Source: Bacteroidales bacterium (lineage in GTDB: Bacteria > Bacteroidota > Bacteroidia > Bacteroidales > P3). Taken from it: a DNA stretch of 64,000 bases. Shown piece by piece: positions 17,071-26,569 of this stretch (position 1 is its first letter; every line of letters starts with the position of its first letter). The DNA lies in assembly GCA_017439185.1 (NCBI GenBank), contig JAFRTM010000026.1:1-64000 (forward strand), given 5' to 3'. The notes beneath the pieces are model-generated. The model did not search any database. It was not told the origin of the DNA and saw only the letters and a program-made list of their open reading frames with translations. A program made the position numbers and the translations under genes.

Positions 17071-20000
17071 TTTATCGCGAAAACGCTGAAGATCATAGGT
17101 CGCATCGTATTGGCTCTGCTGCTGATAGTTTATGTATCGGTGGCTCTGCTCAATTATTCTGCTGTCCAGAGCATCCTCGGCAGCGCGATAGGTTCCCACT
17201 ACTCCAAAGAGTGGGGTGGCGTCGTGAAGGTCGGCTCGGTCCATGTGGACCCGTTCAACCACCTCCTTCTGCGCAATGTGCTGCTTGTAAGCCCCGACAA
17301 CGACACTATCCTCGATGCCGAGCGTATCGCCTGCCGCTTCAAAGGGCTCCCTCTCAAGGACGGTGGCATTTCTATGCGCTCGGTCTCTATCCGCAATACC
17401 ACGTTCCATCTCACAGCGGTCAACCAAACTACCAGCTTCACCTATATCGCCAAATATTTCAAGGCTCACAACAAACGCAAGGAGCCGAAGGTGAAAGGCG
17501 AGCATACCCCTTTCGTGGTGGCCATCGACGAAGTGCGGCTCAACAACGTCTGCTACCGTATGACTCTCGACACTATAGACTATTACGCCAACCGTCCCCA
17601 TAGTGTCGATGTCTCCAATATGGTTATGGATTCCATTAATGCCAAGTTTACCCATCTCCGTGTGGTCGATGCCAGCGTCCTCTGTAAGATTGTCTATATG
17701 TCCACCGTCGAGCGCTCGGGCTGGCGTATGCGCAAGCTCTCGGGCGATGTCGATGTCTCTGGCAAAGGCATCTGTGTGAACAATATGATTCTCCAGACCG
17801 ACAGCATGAATATGGTCGCCGACGTCAACCTCCTGTGCGACAGCTGGGCTTCTATGGACAAGTGGTGCGACAGCGTCGATATGGATGTCCTCTTCAAGCC
17901 GGGCACCATCCTCTCCCTGTACGATGCGGCCTACTGGGCTCCTTCGCTCTGGGGCTGCGACTCTCGCATCCGTGTCACGGGCCACGTGAAAGGTCCTGTC
18001 GCCGACCTCCATGTCGAGGACTTCAACGTCTCCTTCGGCAAATATACACGCCTCTATTTCGACGGCTCTGTCAGCGGCCTCCCCTATATCGACAACACTA
18101 TGTTCGATGTCCACGTCCACCAGTTCCGAACCAACTACGACGACTACTCCCGTGTCCATTATCCCGGCACTCTCGACCTCGGCGATGTGGCTCCTCTGCT
18201 CCGTGAACTGGGTTCTATCGACCTTTCCTGCGATTTCCTCGGTGGTGCCGACAGGTGCTTTGCCGACCTCAACCTCCACACTTCTCTCGGCTCTGTCGAA
18301 GGCTCGGCCCAGGCTACTCGCAATCCCAAGACCGAAGCTACGCTCTATAAGGTCAACCTCAAGTCTGACCGTGTGACGCTTCCCTCTTTGTTGAAGAACC
18401 GCTGGGTGTCGTGCAGTGGCTTCGACATCGCCGCCGAAGGGCAACTGCGTAAGAACGATGACCCGTCTCTGCTGGTCGACGCTAAACTCTACAACACTTC
18501 TCTCAACGGCAACTCCATAGACCACACGGTCCTCAAGGGCAGCCTCCGCAAACGTCAGGCCAACGTCGAACTTGCCATCAAGGACGACGTGATCAATCTT
18601 GATGCTCAAGGGTCGGCAGCTTTCCCTCGCGAGGGCGACAATGTCTATGCACTCGACCTCAACCTCGCCGACATTGACCTCCAGCGTCTCCACCTCTGGG
18701 AGGACGACAGCATCAGTCGCCTGTCTTCTGATGTCCATGTCGCACTCTCGGGCAATATCGCCAAGAACCCTCAGGGCTCTGTCCAACTCCTCAACACCCG
18801 TCTCCAGCGCGACAACGGTTCTATGGAGGTCCGCTCCATCGATATCGCGCTCGACGAGGACAACGGGCAGAAGTCTCTTTCGCTCTCTTCTGACATCGCC
18901 AACCTCAACCTCCGGGGCTATTACGAATACTCTTCTCTTCCTCTCATCGTCAAGAAGATGCTCTGCGACTACTCTCCTCAATATTGGAAGTCGAGGGCTC
19001 CGGGCAATACCTTCCTCACCGACGAGGAGCAGCAGGCGGTGGCGGCCAGCTCTTTGGAGATAGACCTGCGATGGAAGGACCATGACAACCAGATGGCTCT
19101 CCTACTCCCCAAGTTTTCCATCGCCGAGGAGACAACTCTTTCGGGCGTCTATAATCCTCACGAGTCTTTGCGGCTGGTGCTACGTTCCGACTCTTTGAAA
19201 TACGGCTCGCTCGCCCTCTACGGCATTGGCCTTACCAGCGGCGGCTATGGCGAACGCTACAGGGCTTTGCTCGATGTCAGCCGGCTCGACGTGAGCAGCA
19301 AGGGCGTCATGGACGACTTGCGCCTCCGTGCGGCTTCCAGCAACTCGGGCGCCTCTCTCGCCTTGGCGTGGGACGCTCTCTTGGGCGACACTTCCTCTCA
19401 CGGCGACCTCTCTCTGGCTCTTCTCAGCGACGAGTATCAGAATGTCATAAACATCGAGAAGTCTGACTTCTACGTCAATGGCGAGAAATGGACGGTCGAC
19501 AAAAACGGGGACCTCTCTATCCGCGACAAGCACATCACCGTCGAGGACGTCACCATCAGCAACGACGAGCAGCAACTCAAACTGCGCTACCTCAGCGCTC
19601 CCGATATCGAAGACTATGCCGAGGCTCACTTCTCGCAGTTCCAGCTGGCCCAGCTCACCGACCTGCTGCTGGTCAACAGCGGTCTCAGTTTTGCCGGCAA
19701 GGTCGACGGTACGGCCAACGTCAAGTGGTCTGAGGGTAGCACCACTCCTCTGGTGAAAGCCAACCTCTTGGTGGACAGCTGCCATGTCAACGGCCACGAC
19801 ATGGGCCTCCTCAATATGCGTACCTACTGGGACGCTCCCAATAAGAGTATGAACCTCTTTGTTACCACCGACCTCAACGAGCTCAACGGCCTGACTCATC
19901 CTCTCCAGGCCTCGGGACGTCTCCTCTTGGGAGGCGAGGCTCCTGAAATGGACTTCGTCGTCGATTTCGACCGCTTCGACCTCCAGTCGGTCGAGCCGCT

Positions 20001-21600
20001 CCTAAAGTCTTTCTCTTCGCGTTTCGAGGGCTTCCTTACCGGCGAACTGAACGTCGCGGGCACTTTCAGCGATCCTCATATTGTAGGCAAGGCTTGGGTC
20101 CAAAACGGACTCATCAACATAAATGCGACCAATGTAGATTATCTCTTCGATGACACCATAAGTCTCGCCCGCAACCGCATAACGCTCAACCGCTTCCACC
20201 TCCGCGATGTCAACGACAACAACGCTTTCATCTCTGGCACCATCGACTATCACGATGGCTTCCAGGATTTTGCGATCGATCTCTCTGTGGCAAGCGACAA
20301 ACTTATGGTCTTCAACACCAAGGCCAGCGGAAACAACGCCTACGGCACTATATTTACCTCGCTCCACGGCTCTGTCGTAGGCCCTCTCAACGATCTGAAC
20401 ATTGCAGCTAGGGCCAGCACTCAGAAGGGCAGCAAACTTACCATACCCGTAAACTCGCAGCGCAACATATCTTCGGCCGACTACATCATCTTCGTCTCTG
20501 ACGAGCAGTATGGCCGACGTCCCGACATCAAACAGCGCAAGCGCTCCACGGTGTCCAGCAACATCGGACTCGACCTCGTCATCACTCCCGACCTCCAGCT
20601 CTCTCTGCCGGTCGACCTCTCGGGTGTCTCGGTGGACATCGACGCCACGGGCAACGGCGCCCTGCGTGTGGACCTCGAACCTCAGCGCGACCCGCAGATC
20701 GTCGGCGACTACAACATCGCTTCGGGCTCGCTTAACCTCAGCCTCCTCTCGGTGCTCTCCAAGGATTTCAAGATCGAAGAGGGCAGCTCTCTGGAATTCT
20801 CGGGCGACCTCAACTCCACGCGTCTCGACGTCAACGCCATCTACAGCCAGCGTGTCGAGCTCAGCTCGCTTACGGGTTCTATGGGCGACGAGATAGCCAA
20901 GAAACCCATACCGGTCGAGAGTGTAGTATCTCTGGCGGGCACTCTCCAGGCTCCTACCGTCAACTTCGACATCCGCCTGCCCAATGCCGACCAGAGCGTC
21001 CAGGACGAGGTCTTCGCCTATATCGACCGCACCAACGAGCGCGATATGCTCAACCAAACGGTTTACCTCCTCCTCCGGGGCAAGTTCTACAGCAACAACG
21101 CTGAAGTTTCCACGGGCACCACCGATGTCGCCGGCAGCGGCTATGCCGTCGTCGCCAACTCTCTCGGAAGTGTGGTCTCCAGTATGATCGATTTTGTCGA
21201 CATCGACTTCGACTACTCTGCCGCTACCGACCTCCGCTCCGAGCAGTTCTCGGTCGGCATCAACAAGCAGTGGAACAAGTTCTACCTCGAATCTACTTTC
21301 GGCTATGGCGGCTACGACCGCGAACTCTCGTCCGACGAGGCTCTCGCCAACAACCTGGTCGGCGATATGCTTCTGGGCTACAAGATGAACAACCGTCTCC
21401 ACTTCTTCGTCTTCAACCGCTCCAACACCAACGACTACACTCGCCACGAGCTCCCTTACAAACAGGGCTTGGGTCTCAAATACACTCGCGATTTCGACAA
21501 ATGGAAGGATCTCTTTACTCCCAAGACGAAATCTCCGAAACAAAAGTCTGCTAAATCCAAAAAGAGTAACAAAAAGAAACAAACTGAAGTACAGCAATGA
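17068..21600 (+). CDS. tamB: TamB-like translocation and assembly protein
   Basis: A very large (1510 residues) AsmA/TamB-type protein spanning the periplasm. An N-terminal membrane anchor (about 8-29: IIGRIVLALLLIVYVSVALLNY) is followed by a long series of repeating beta-strands, and the C-terminal TamB (DUF490) domain lies at about 1050-1460 (LVITPDLQLSLPVDLSGV, YIDRTNERDMLNQTVYLLLRGKF). The family acts in outer-membrane protein assembly and lipid transport between membranes. The start is a TTG directly behind GAAAGGA; no ATG or GTG precedes the anchor. The tail is Lys/Ser-rich (KSPKQKSAKSKKSNKKKQ). Its stop overlaps the next gene's ATG (ATGA). Confidence 0.88.
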   Translation: MFIAKTLKIIGRIVLALLLIVYVSVALLNYSAVQSILGSAIGSHYSKEWGGVVKVGSVHVDPFNHLLLRNVLLVSPDNDTILDAERIACRFKGLPLKDGGISMRSVSIRNTTFHLTAVNQTTSFTYIAKYFKAHNKRKEPKVKGEHTPFVVAIDEVRLNNVCYRMTLDTIDYYANRPHSVDVSNMVMDSINAKFTHLRVVDASVLCKIVYMSTVERSGWRMRKLSGDVDVSGKGICVNNMILQTDSMNMVADVNLLCDSWASMDKWCDSVDMDVLFKPGTILSLYDAAYWAPSLWGCDSRIRVTGHVKGPVADLHVEDFNVSFGKYTRLYFDGSVSGLPYIDNTMFDVHVHQFRTNYDDYSRVHYPGTLDLGDVAPLLRELGSIDLSCDFLGGADRCFADLNLHTSLGSVEGSAQATRNPKTEATLYKVNLKSDRVTLPSLLKNRWVSCSGFDIAAEGQLRKNDDPSLLVDAKLYNTSLNGNSIDHTVLKGSLRKRQANVELAIKDDVINLDAQGSAAFPREGDNVYALDLNLADIDLQRLHLWEDDSISRLSSDVHVALSGNIAKNPQGSVQLLNTRLQRDNGSMEVRSIDIALDEDNGQKSLSLSSDIANLNLRGYYEYSSLPLIVKKMLCDYSPQYWKSRAPGNTFLTDEEQQAVAASSLEIDLRWKDHDNQMALLLPKFSIAEETTLSGVYNPHESLRLVLRSDSLKYGSLALYGIGLTSGGYGERYRALLDVSRLDVSSKGVMDDLRLRAASSNSGASLALAWDALLGDTSSHGDLSLALLSDEYQNVINIEKSDFYVNGEKWTVDKNGDLSIRDKHITVEDVTISNDEQQLKLRYLSAPDIEDYAEAHFSQFQLAQLTDLLLVNSGLSFAGKVDGTANVKWSEGSTTPLVKANLLVDSCHVNGHDMGLLNMRTYWDAPNKSMNLFVTTDLNELNGLTHPLQASGRLLLGGEAPEMDFVVDFDRFDLQSVEPLLKSFSSRFEGFLTGELNVAGTFSDPHIVGKAWVQNGLININATNVDYLFDDTISLARNRITLNRFHLRDVNDNNAFISGTIDYHDGFQDFAIDLSVASDKLMVFNTKASGNNAYGTIFTSLHGSVVGPLNDLNIAARASTQKGSKLTIPVNSQRNISSADYIIFVSDEQYGRRPDIKQRKRSTVSSNIGLDLVITPDLQLSLPVDLSGVSVDIDATGNGALRVDLEPQRDPQIVGDYNIASGSLNLSLLSVLSKDFKIEEGSSLEFSGDLNSTRLDVNAIYSQRVELSSLTGSMGDEIAKKPIPVESVVSLAGTLQAPTVNFDIRLPNADQSVQDEVFAYIDRTNERDMLNQTVYLLLRGKFYSNNAEVSTGTTDVAGSGYAVVANSLGSVVSSMIDFVDIDFDYSAATDLRSEQFSVGINKQWNKFYLESTFGYGGYDRELSSDEALANNLVGDMLLGYKMNNRLHFFVFNRSNTNDYTRHELPYKQGLGLKYTRDFDKWKDLFTPKTKSPKQKSAKSKKSNKKKQTEVQQ

Positions 21601-22442
21601 AGATTCCTAAACTCGCATACAGTCTCAAGAATAACCTTATTTTCGGGCTTTCCCTGCCGGTGTTCATATTTCTGTTCGCGGTGCTCTACAACCCCTCGTT
21701 CACCTTCGGCGGCGAGGCGATGGCCCGTTTCTGGCAGAATCTCAACTGGCAGCTATGCATACCCATCATCTGTGCCATCGTACTGGTGGTTACCGCCTTG
21801 TCGCGCACTCTCCTCTGGCTCACCACTCGCAAACGTCGCCTCTCGGAGTTTGAGTATCTCATCTGGCAGGCTCTCGAGGTTATCGTCTACTGCCTCTTCA
21901 GTGCTATGTTCCTCTCGCTGATGATGCACCGCGCCTATTTCGCCGTTCTCCCGGCTACTCTCATCATCGGTTTCTCGGTGGTCGTCTTCCCCTATGCCAT
22001 CTATTGGCTTTACCTCGAACGCTGTGAGCGCGACCAACGTATCGCCGACGCGCAGAAGACTATCATGGAGATGCGCATGGGTCTCCAGCACGAAGGCCCC
22101 AACGCCATCAAGTTCATCGACGAGAAAGGCACTGTCCGCCTCATTGTCGGCGCCGACAAGGTCATAGCCATCGAGTCGGCGGGCAACTATGTCAATATCG
22201 TCTATGACAAGTCGGGCACCATCACCCGCTTCTCTCTCCGCAACACTCTCAAGTCTATCGAGGAGATGTGCGCCTCCCACGATATCGTCAAGTGCCACCG
22301 CTCGTTCCTCGTCAACCTCCACCGCATCAAGCTCATCCAGAAGTCTTCCGACGGCTTCTTCGCCGAGATGGACATCGACGGGGTCAAGAATATCCCCATC
22401 TCTCGCTTCTATGCCTCCGACTTGGTTTCTAAGATCGAATAG
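21597..22442 (+). CDS. Membrane-bound LytTR DNA-binding regulator
   Basis: A 281-residue regulator with four membrane helices (about 12-34, 51-76, 92-112, 116-138), a short coiled linker (RIADAQKTIMEMRMGLQ) and a C-terminal LytTR DNA-binding domain (about 175-280: IESAGNYVNIVY, TLKSIEEM, KCHRSFLVNLHRI). It has no receiver domain, so it is not a classical two-component regulator. The membrane part may sense a signal directly or respond to lipid state. It is translationally coupled to tamB by an ATGA overlap, which suggests a link to envelope homeostasis. Target genes are not evident. Confidence 0.88.
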   Translation: MKIPKLAYSLKNNLIFGLSLPVFIFLFAVLYNPSFTFGGEAMARFWQNLNWQLCIPIICAIVLVVTALSRTLLWLTTRKRRLSEFEYLIWQALEVIVYCLFSAMFLSLMMHRAYFAVLPATLIIGFSVVVFPYAIYWLYLERCERDQRIADAQKTIMEMRMGLQHEGPNAIKFIDEKGTVRLIVGADKVIAIESAGNYVNIVYDKSGTITRFSLRNTLKSIEEMCASHDIVKCHRSFLVNLHRIKLIQKSSDGFFAEMDIDGVKNIPISRFYASDLVSKIE

Positions 22443-22471
22443 TTTTACATCATTGAATAAAATCTCATCCT

Positions 22472-23413
22472 ATGAAAAATAACAATCGCTCTCTCGTTAG
22501 TCTTCTGGCTCTCCTCGTTTGCCTGGTCGGTTGCGGCGTGGCTGCTGCTGCCTTCTTCGTCCCTGGTCGTCCTGCCGGTCAAACTCTCCCGGCGGAGGAG
22601 AATGCTTATGCGGCTGATTCGGCGTTCTTCGCCACGGCTCAATGGGAAACCACCGAATACAGCGGATTTACGTTCAAGTCTCTCGCCGTCACCGACAACC
22701 GACTCTTCAACTCTAACCAGTATTTTACTCTCATCGAGGTACCGGCGGGCTCTCCCAGGCGTCTCGCTTTCGCCTTCGCTCCCGACACTCTCCTTCCTAC
22801 TTCCGAGCTGGCTCTGCGCACCGACGCCGTGGCGGCTGTCAACGGCTCTTTCTTCGACATGTCGCTCTTCAACCCCATCTGCTACCTCCGCATCGACGGC
22901 CGTGAAGTCGGCATCAACACACCGGGCAAGACCGACACCGTCAACCGCAAATACTACCAGTATGCTTCTCTCCGCCTCCATGACGGCAAGCCGCGCCTCT
23001 TTGTCCCCGACAGCAACCGCTTCGCCGAGCGCTCTCGCCCCGACAGCAACATTATGACTGCCGGCCCTATGCTCATCTGGCGCGGCAAGTTGGTTCCTCA
23101 GCGCCAGGACCGCACCTTCGTCACCTATCGTCATAACCGCACCGCTATCGGTGTCCGCCGCGACGGCTCTTTCGTAATCCTCGCAGCCGACGGCCGTTTC
23201 AAAAACTATGCCGCGGGTCTCTCTCTCGACGAACTCGCCCTCGTCCTCAAGTGGCTGGGCTGCTATAACGCCATCAACCTCGACGGCGGCGGCTCTACCA
23301 CTATGTTTGTCCGCGGCCGTGCCAACCTCGGCATCGTCAACCACCCCTCCGACAACGGCCGCTTCGATTTCAAAGGCGAACGCCCGGTGTCTAACGCTGT
23401 CCTTCTCTTCTAA
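22472..23413 (+). CDS. Phosphodiester glycosidase (NAGPA) family lipoprotein
   Basis: A 313-residue protein of the NAGPA/DUF2233 family, whose founding human member removes N-acetylglucosamine from a phosphodiester. The family motifs AVNGSFFD (about 123-130), RTAIGVRRDG and the C-terminal NLDGGGSTTM are all present. The N-terminus (LVCLVGCG) has a plausible lipobox L18-V19-G20-C21, so it may be a lipoprotein in the outer or inner membrane; this is inference. The natural substrate in bacteria is not known; cell-wall or exopolysaccharide phosphodiesters are candidates. It sits between the LytTR gene (29 bp gap) and phoH (12 bp gap). Confidence 0.88.
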   Translation: MKNNNRSLVSLLALLVCLVGCGVAAAAFFVPGRPAGQTLPAEENAYAADSAFFATAQWETTEYSGFTFKSLAVTDNRLFNSNQYFTLIEVPAGSPRRLAFAFAPDTLLPTSELALRTDAVAAVNGSFFDMSLFNPICYLRIDGREVGINTPGKTDTVNRKYYQYASLRLHDGKPRLFVPDSNRFAERSRPDSNIMTAGPMLIWRGKLVPQRQDRTFVTYRHNRTAIGVRRDGSFVILAADGRFKNYAAGLSLDELALVLKWLGCYNAINLDGGGSTTMFVRGRANLGIVNHPSDNGRFDFKGERPVSNAVLLF

Positions 23414-23425
23414 CACCTCTCTTCT

Positions 23426-24373
23426 ATGGAAAAACTCTATTCTCTCGAAGATATCGACTACGCCCGCTTCTGGGGAACCAACGAGCGTACTCTCGATTTC
23501 ACACGTCTCCTCTTTCCGAAACTCAAACTCATCGTACGCGGCGAGATGCTCAAAGTCATCGGCAGCGACGACGACATCGCTATCTTTGAGGAAAAATTCA
23601 ACGCCATGCAGCTCCACTTCGAGCGTCTGGGCCATCTCAACGAGAACGACATTATGCAGATTCTCGAAGCTGACTCTCCCACCTCTGACGTCGAGACCAA
23701 CGACGAGATCCTCGTCCACGGCCGCAACGGCATCCTCGTCCGTGCTCAAACTCCCAACCAGCGCCGCCTTGTGGACGCTGTCGCTCACAACGATATGGTC
23801 TTTGCCATCGGTCCTGCGGGCACGGGTAAGACCTATACTGCCGTCGCTCTCGCCGTCCGTGCTCTCAAGAACCGCCAGGTGCGTCGCATTGTCCTCACTC
23901 GCCCTGCTGTCGAGGCGGGCGAAAACCTCGGATTCCTTCCGGGCGATATGCGCGAGAAACTCGACCCCTACCTCCAGCCTCTCTACGACGCGCTCCGCGA
24001 TATGATACCTCAGCAGAAACTTCTGTCTTACTGGGACGACGGCACCATCGAAATCGCTCCGCTTGCCTTTATGCGCGGACGCACTCTCGACAACGCCTTT
24101 GTCATCCTCGACGAGGCTCAGAACGCAACCTCCACTCAACTCAAGATGTTCCTTACCCGTATGGGTCGCAACGCCAAGTTTGTCGTCACTGGCGACCTCA
24201 CTCAGATCGACCTTCCCCGCCACCAGCAGTCGGGTCTCCTGCGTGCCACCCAGCTCCTCGAACCTATCCAGGGCATCGCTGTCATCCGCCTCGAAGAGTG
24301 CGACGTTGTCCGCCACCGTCTCGTAACCGAAATCATCCGTGCCTATGACCTTTCAAGCTCCATGCAAGATTAA
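23426..24373 (+). CDS. phoH: PhoH-like ATPase (YbeZ type)
   Basis: A 315-residue cytosolic ATPase of the PhoH family, thought to act in RNA metabolism and ribosome maturation, usually with the endonuclease YbeY (not in this window). Walker A is GPAGTGKT (129-136) and Walker B VILDEAQNAT (about 227-236). Further family motifs are TRPAVEAGENLGFLPGD and TGDLTQIDLP. The N-terminal about 90 residues form the KH-like region of the family. Its 3' end overlaps the ispE start by 29 bases. Confidence 0.95.
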   Translation: MEKLYSLEDIDYARFWGTNERTLDFTRLLFPKLKLIVRGEMLKVIGSDDDIAIFEEKFNAMQLHFERLGHLNENDIMQILEADSPTSDVETNDEILVHGRNGILVRAQTPNQRRLVDAVAHNDMVFAIGPAGTGKTYTAVALAVRALKNRQVRRIVLTRPAVEAGENLGFLPGDMREKLDPYLQPLYDALRDMIPQQKLLSYWDDGTIEIAPLAFMRGRTLDNAFVILDEAQNATSTQLKMFLTRMGRNAKFVVTGDLTQIDLPRHQQSGLLRATQLLEPIQGIAVIRLEECDVVRHRLVTEIIRAYDLSSSMQD

Positions 24374-25151
24374 TCTTGGGCTCAATCTCGTAGGCCGACG
24401 CCCCGACGGCTATCACCTCCTCGAGACGGTCTTTGTCCCGGTCTCGGGCCTCTTCGACTCTGTCGAGGTCACCCACTCCTCTCGCTTCTCTTTCTCTCAG
24501 CAGGGTATCCCTGTTCCGGGCCCTGATTCCGACAACCTCTGTTGCCGCGCCTACAACCTCCTCCGCCAGCGTTTCCCCGACATGCCTGCTGTTTCGCTCT
24601 CGCTCACTAAACGCGTTCCTTTCGGTGCAGGTCTCGGCGGCGGCTCCTCCGACGCCGCTACCGTCCTCCTCGCTCTCAACGAGTCTCTATCTCTCGGCCT
24701 CTCGCCTCTCGAACTCCACGACATCGCCCTCCAGCTCGGCGCCGACTGCCCTTTCTTCCTTCTGAAATCTCCAGCCTTCGCCGAAGGGGTAGGGGAGATT
24801 CTCCATCCTATATCTCTCCCTCAGCTCCACTCTCTCTGGCTCGTCATCGTCAAACCGCCGTTCGCCATATCCACCAAGCAAGCCTACCAGGGCGTCAAGG
24901 TCAAACAACCTGAAATTCCTCTCCTCCAAGCTCTCGAAAAACCTCTCTCCGAATGGCCTCACCTCATCTTCAACGACTTCGAAGAGTCTCTCTTTGAAAC
25001 CTACCCCGACCTCTGCGGTCTCAAAGATGCTCTCTATTCCGCTGGCGCTCTCTACGCCTCTCTCTCCGGCTCCGGCTCCGCACTCTTCGGCCTCTTCCCC
25101 TCTCAGCCTGACTCTCTCCTCCCTTGCGAAATCCACCGCCAAAGGCTCTAA
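24345..25151 (+). CDS. ispE: 4-diphosphocytidyl-2-C-methyl-D-erythritol kinase
   Basis: Phosphorylates CDP-methylerythritol in the non-mevalonate (MEP) isoprenoid pathway; cytosolic GHMP kinase. The N-terminal ..PCKINLGL...GRRPDGYHLLETVF is typical, the ATP-binding glycine loop is PFGAGLGGGSSDAA, and the third GHMP motif is LSGSGSALFGLF near the C-terminus. Length is 268 residues, normal for the family. A GTG two codons upstream (24339) is possible, but the ATG at 24345 is preferred. It overlaps the end of phoH in another frame. A dispersed repeat begins 11 bases after its stop codon. Confidence 0.95.
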   Translation: MTFQAPCKINLGLNLVGRRPDGYHLLETVFVPVSGLFDSVEVTHSSRFSFSQQGIPVPGPDSDNLCCRAYNLLRQRFPDMPAVSLSLTKRVPFGAGLGGGSSDAATVLLALNESLSLGLSPLELHDIALQLGADCPFFLLKSPAFAEGVGEILHPISLPQLHSLWLVIVKPPFAISTKQAYQGVKVKQPEIPLLQALEKPLSEWPHLIFNDFEESLFETYPDLCGLKDALYSAGALYASLSGSGSALFGLFPSQPDSLLPCEIHRQRL

Positions 25152-25161
25152 TACCTTTTCC

Positions 25162-25546
25162 CATTATTTCAAAGAACTCTCAGGCCGCTCTTCCCGGTCC
25201 CTCTTCACTGGCCTGCACATATAGAACCTCTCAACCCGTTTTTTCGGACACACTTTTCAAAACTTTTTTTCATTTTTAACATTTCCGACCATCCCCTCAC
25301 GCTCCATCCCGGTCGGTCTGATTGTCAAACCGCCTCTCTCTTATTTAAAAGAGAGAGAGACGGAGTCAGGGGGAACCATTTGGTCCTAACCGTACCAGAA
25401 TAACGTCTTGTTTCGTGCTATCAAAACACGGCCCAACTATTAAGAGACCTTTAACCAAGTATTAACAAACCTCAACTAAAAATTTTGAAAAAAAACGAAA
25501 AAACTGTGTCCGAAAAAACGACTCAAGGGGTTCTATATATGACCGC
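25162..25546. mobile_element. MITE-like dispersed repeat, copy 1
   Basis: About 385 bp that reappear, inverted, at 49562-50045. The inner element has imperfect terminal inverted repeats: TATAGAACC (25220-25228) with GGTTCTATA (25529-25537), and the 15-bp core GTTTTTTCGGACACA (25238-25252) with its complement (25505-25519). A C/T-rich then GA-rich palindrome lies at about 25330-25362. The centre differs from copy 2 and contains TTAA at 25440, 25451 and 25462, an 11-bp phase. No transposase is encoded. The homology to copy 2 begins outside the inverted repeats, 11 bases after the ispE stop. Confidence 0.7.
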
Positions 25547-25584
25547 ACATTGAAACATCGAGCACACTTTTTTTCAAAAAAAAC

Positions 25585-25614
25585 TTGCCACTTAAAAAAA
25601 ATATAGTATCTTTG
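25585..25614 (+). promoter_or_regulatory. Promoter of the beta-barrel gene
   Basis: TTG (25585-25587), 19 bp, and TATCTTTG (25607-25614) form an exact Bacteroidota promoter, giving a leader of about 30 nt. Confidence 0.8.
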
Positions 25615-25650
25615 CACTCTACAATCACGAAATCCTAAAAGGTATAAAAT

Positions 25651-26451
25651 ATGAAAAAGACAAACATTTTCAGGACATTAGCGCTCGCAGCAGCTCTCTT
25701 CGTCTGCTCCTACAGCGCCAACGCACAATTCGAATTCGGTATCTCTTTCGCAGGCGGTCTGACCACCGGCGATATGAGCGCCAAAGTGCCAACCCATACC
25801 GACCTGCTGGGCAACACTTACTATGGTAACGCCCATTCTCTTCTCGGCAAACAGTACATCACCAACGGTTCGTCGCCTCTCCTCGGCTTCGCTTTCCGTT
25901 TCGGTTACCGCATTCCTATCAACAACAGTGAATACGGTGAGATTGAGCCCTATGTGGAACTGGGTGGATTCTGGAACCGTCCTAACAAAGACATCCGCGA
26001 GCAGTACGACAACCGTGCCGACTTCAAATATCCTCACTACATCAACGCTCCTATCTACATCGGCGCACAGTATCGTTACCCTGTTACCGACATCATCAAG
26101 CCCTATGCTGAGTTTGGTATCGGTTACGATCTCCTCTTCATCTCCAACGAGTTTGGTGCAGGTGCCCTCGACGACTACAAATACAATGCTAAAGGAGCTC
26201 TCTCCGGCAACGTTGGCGTAGGTTGCTTCTTCTCCGACTATGTCAGCCTTGGTGTCTACTACTACGGTCTCGGCAACCACAAAATCAGCCTCAAAGAGAC
26301 CTCCAAGGTGTCCACAGACCCATTGGTGGCAGTCGCCCAAGCTGAGTCTGCAGAAGAGTTTAGCACACGTACCAGCAACAACCCTGTAACCCACAACTTC
26401 GGTACCGTGGCTCTCCGCCTCAACTTCCACTTCGGTCCTCACGAGCGATAG
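25651..26451 (+). CDS. Outer membrane beta-barrel protein
   Basis: A 266-residue exported protein (signal peptide MKKTNIFRTLALAAALFVCSY, then SANA-QFEFG). The mature part consists of alternating amphipathic strands (FEFGISFAGGL, FAFRFGYRIPI, IEPYVELGGFW, PIYIGAQYRYP, PYAEFGIGYDLLF, VSLGVYYYGLG) and ends in the strand ALRLNFHFG, the pattern of a small 8-10-stranded barrel. I cannot assign a specific family or ligand. It stands alone between its own consensus promoter and a strong terminator, so it is a single-gene unit and could be abundant. Confidence 0.75.
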   Translation: MKKTNIFRTLALAAALFVCSYSANAQFEFGISFAGGLTTGDMSAKVPTHTDLLGNTYYGNAHSLLGKQYITNGSSPLLGFAFRFGYRIPINNSEYGEIEPYVELGGFWNRPNKDIREQYDNRADFKYPHYINAPIYIGAQYRYPVTDIIKPYAEFGIGYDLLFISNEFGAGALDDYKYNAKGALSGNVGVGCFFSDYVSLGVYYYGLGNHKISLKETSKVSTDPLVAVAQAESAEEFSTRTSNNPVTHNFGTVALRLNFHFGPHER

Positions 26452-26474
26452 CTAAACGCATTATACATTAAGGT

Positions 26475-26505
26475 AGAGGTTTCCCTTCGGGGAAGCCTCT
26501 TTTTA
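26475..26505 (+). terminator. Rho-independent terminator of the beta-barrel gene
   Basis: An 11-bp stem (26475-26485 with 26490-26500, one wobble pair) closed by the very stable C-TTCG-G tetraloop and followed by TTTTT. Confidence 0.93.
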
Positions 26506-26569
26506 TAAAGAAAACCTCTTTCGCAAAGCAAAAAAACTTAGAACTTAGAACTCAAAACTTAAAAAACTT

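Noticed and set aside
17053..19083. Long open frame antisense to tamB (676 codons)
   Set aside because: Mirror of tamB codon bias; no motif or start signal. The TamB frame has an anchor, repeats and a C-terminal domain.
22445..24316. Long open frame antisense to the NAGPA and phoH genes (623 codons)
   Set aside because: It covers two unrelated conserved genes on the other strand and shows only biased Glu/Val/Arg composition.
25325..25365. GA-rich palindrome in the dispersed repeat taken as a rho-independent terminator for ispE
   Set aside because: There is no T-tract on the plus strand behind the stem; the hairpin is a conserved internal part of the repeated element, although a termination role of the whole element remains possible.
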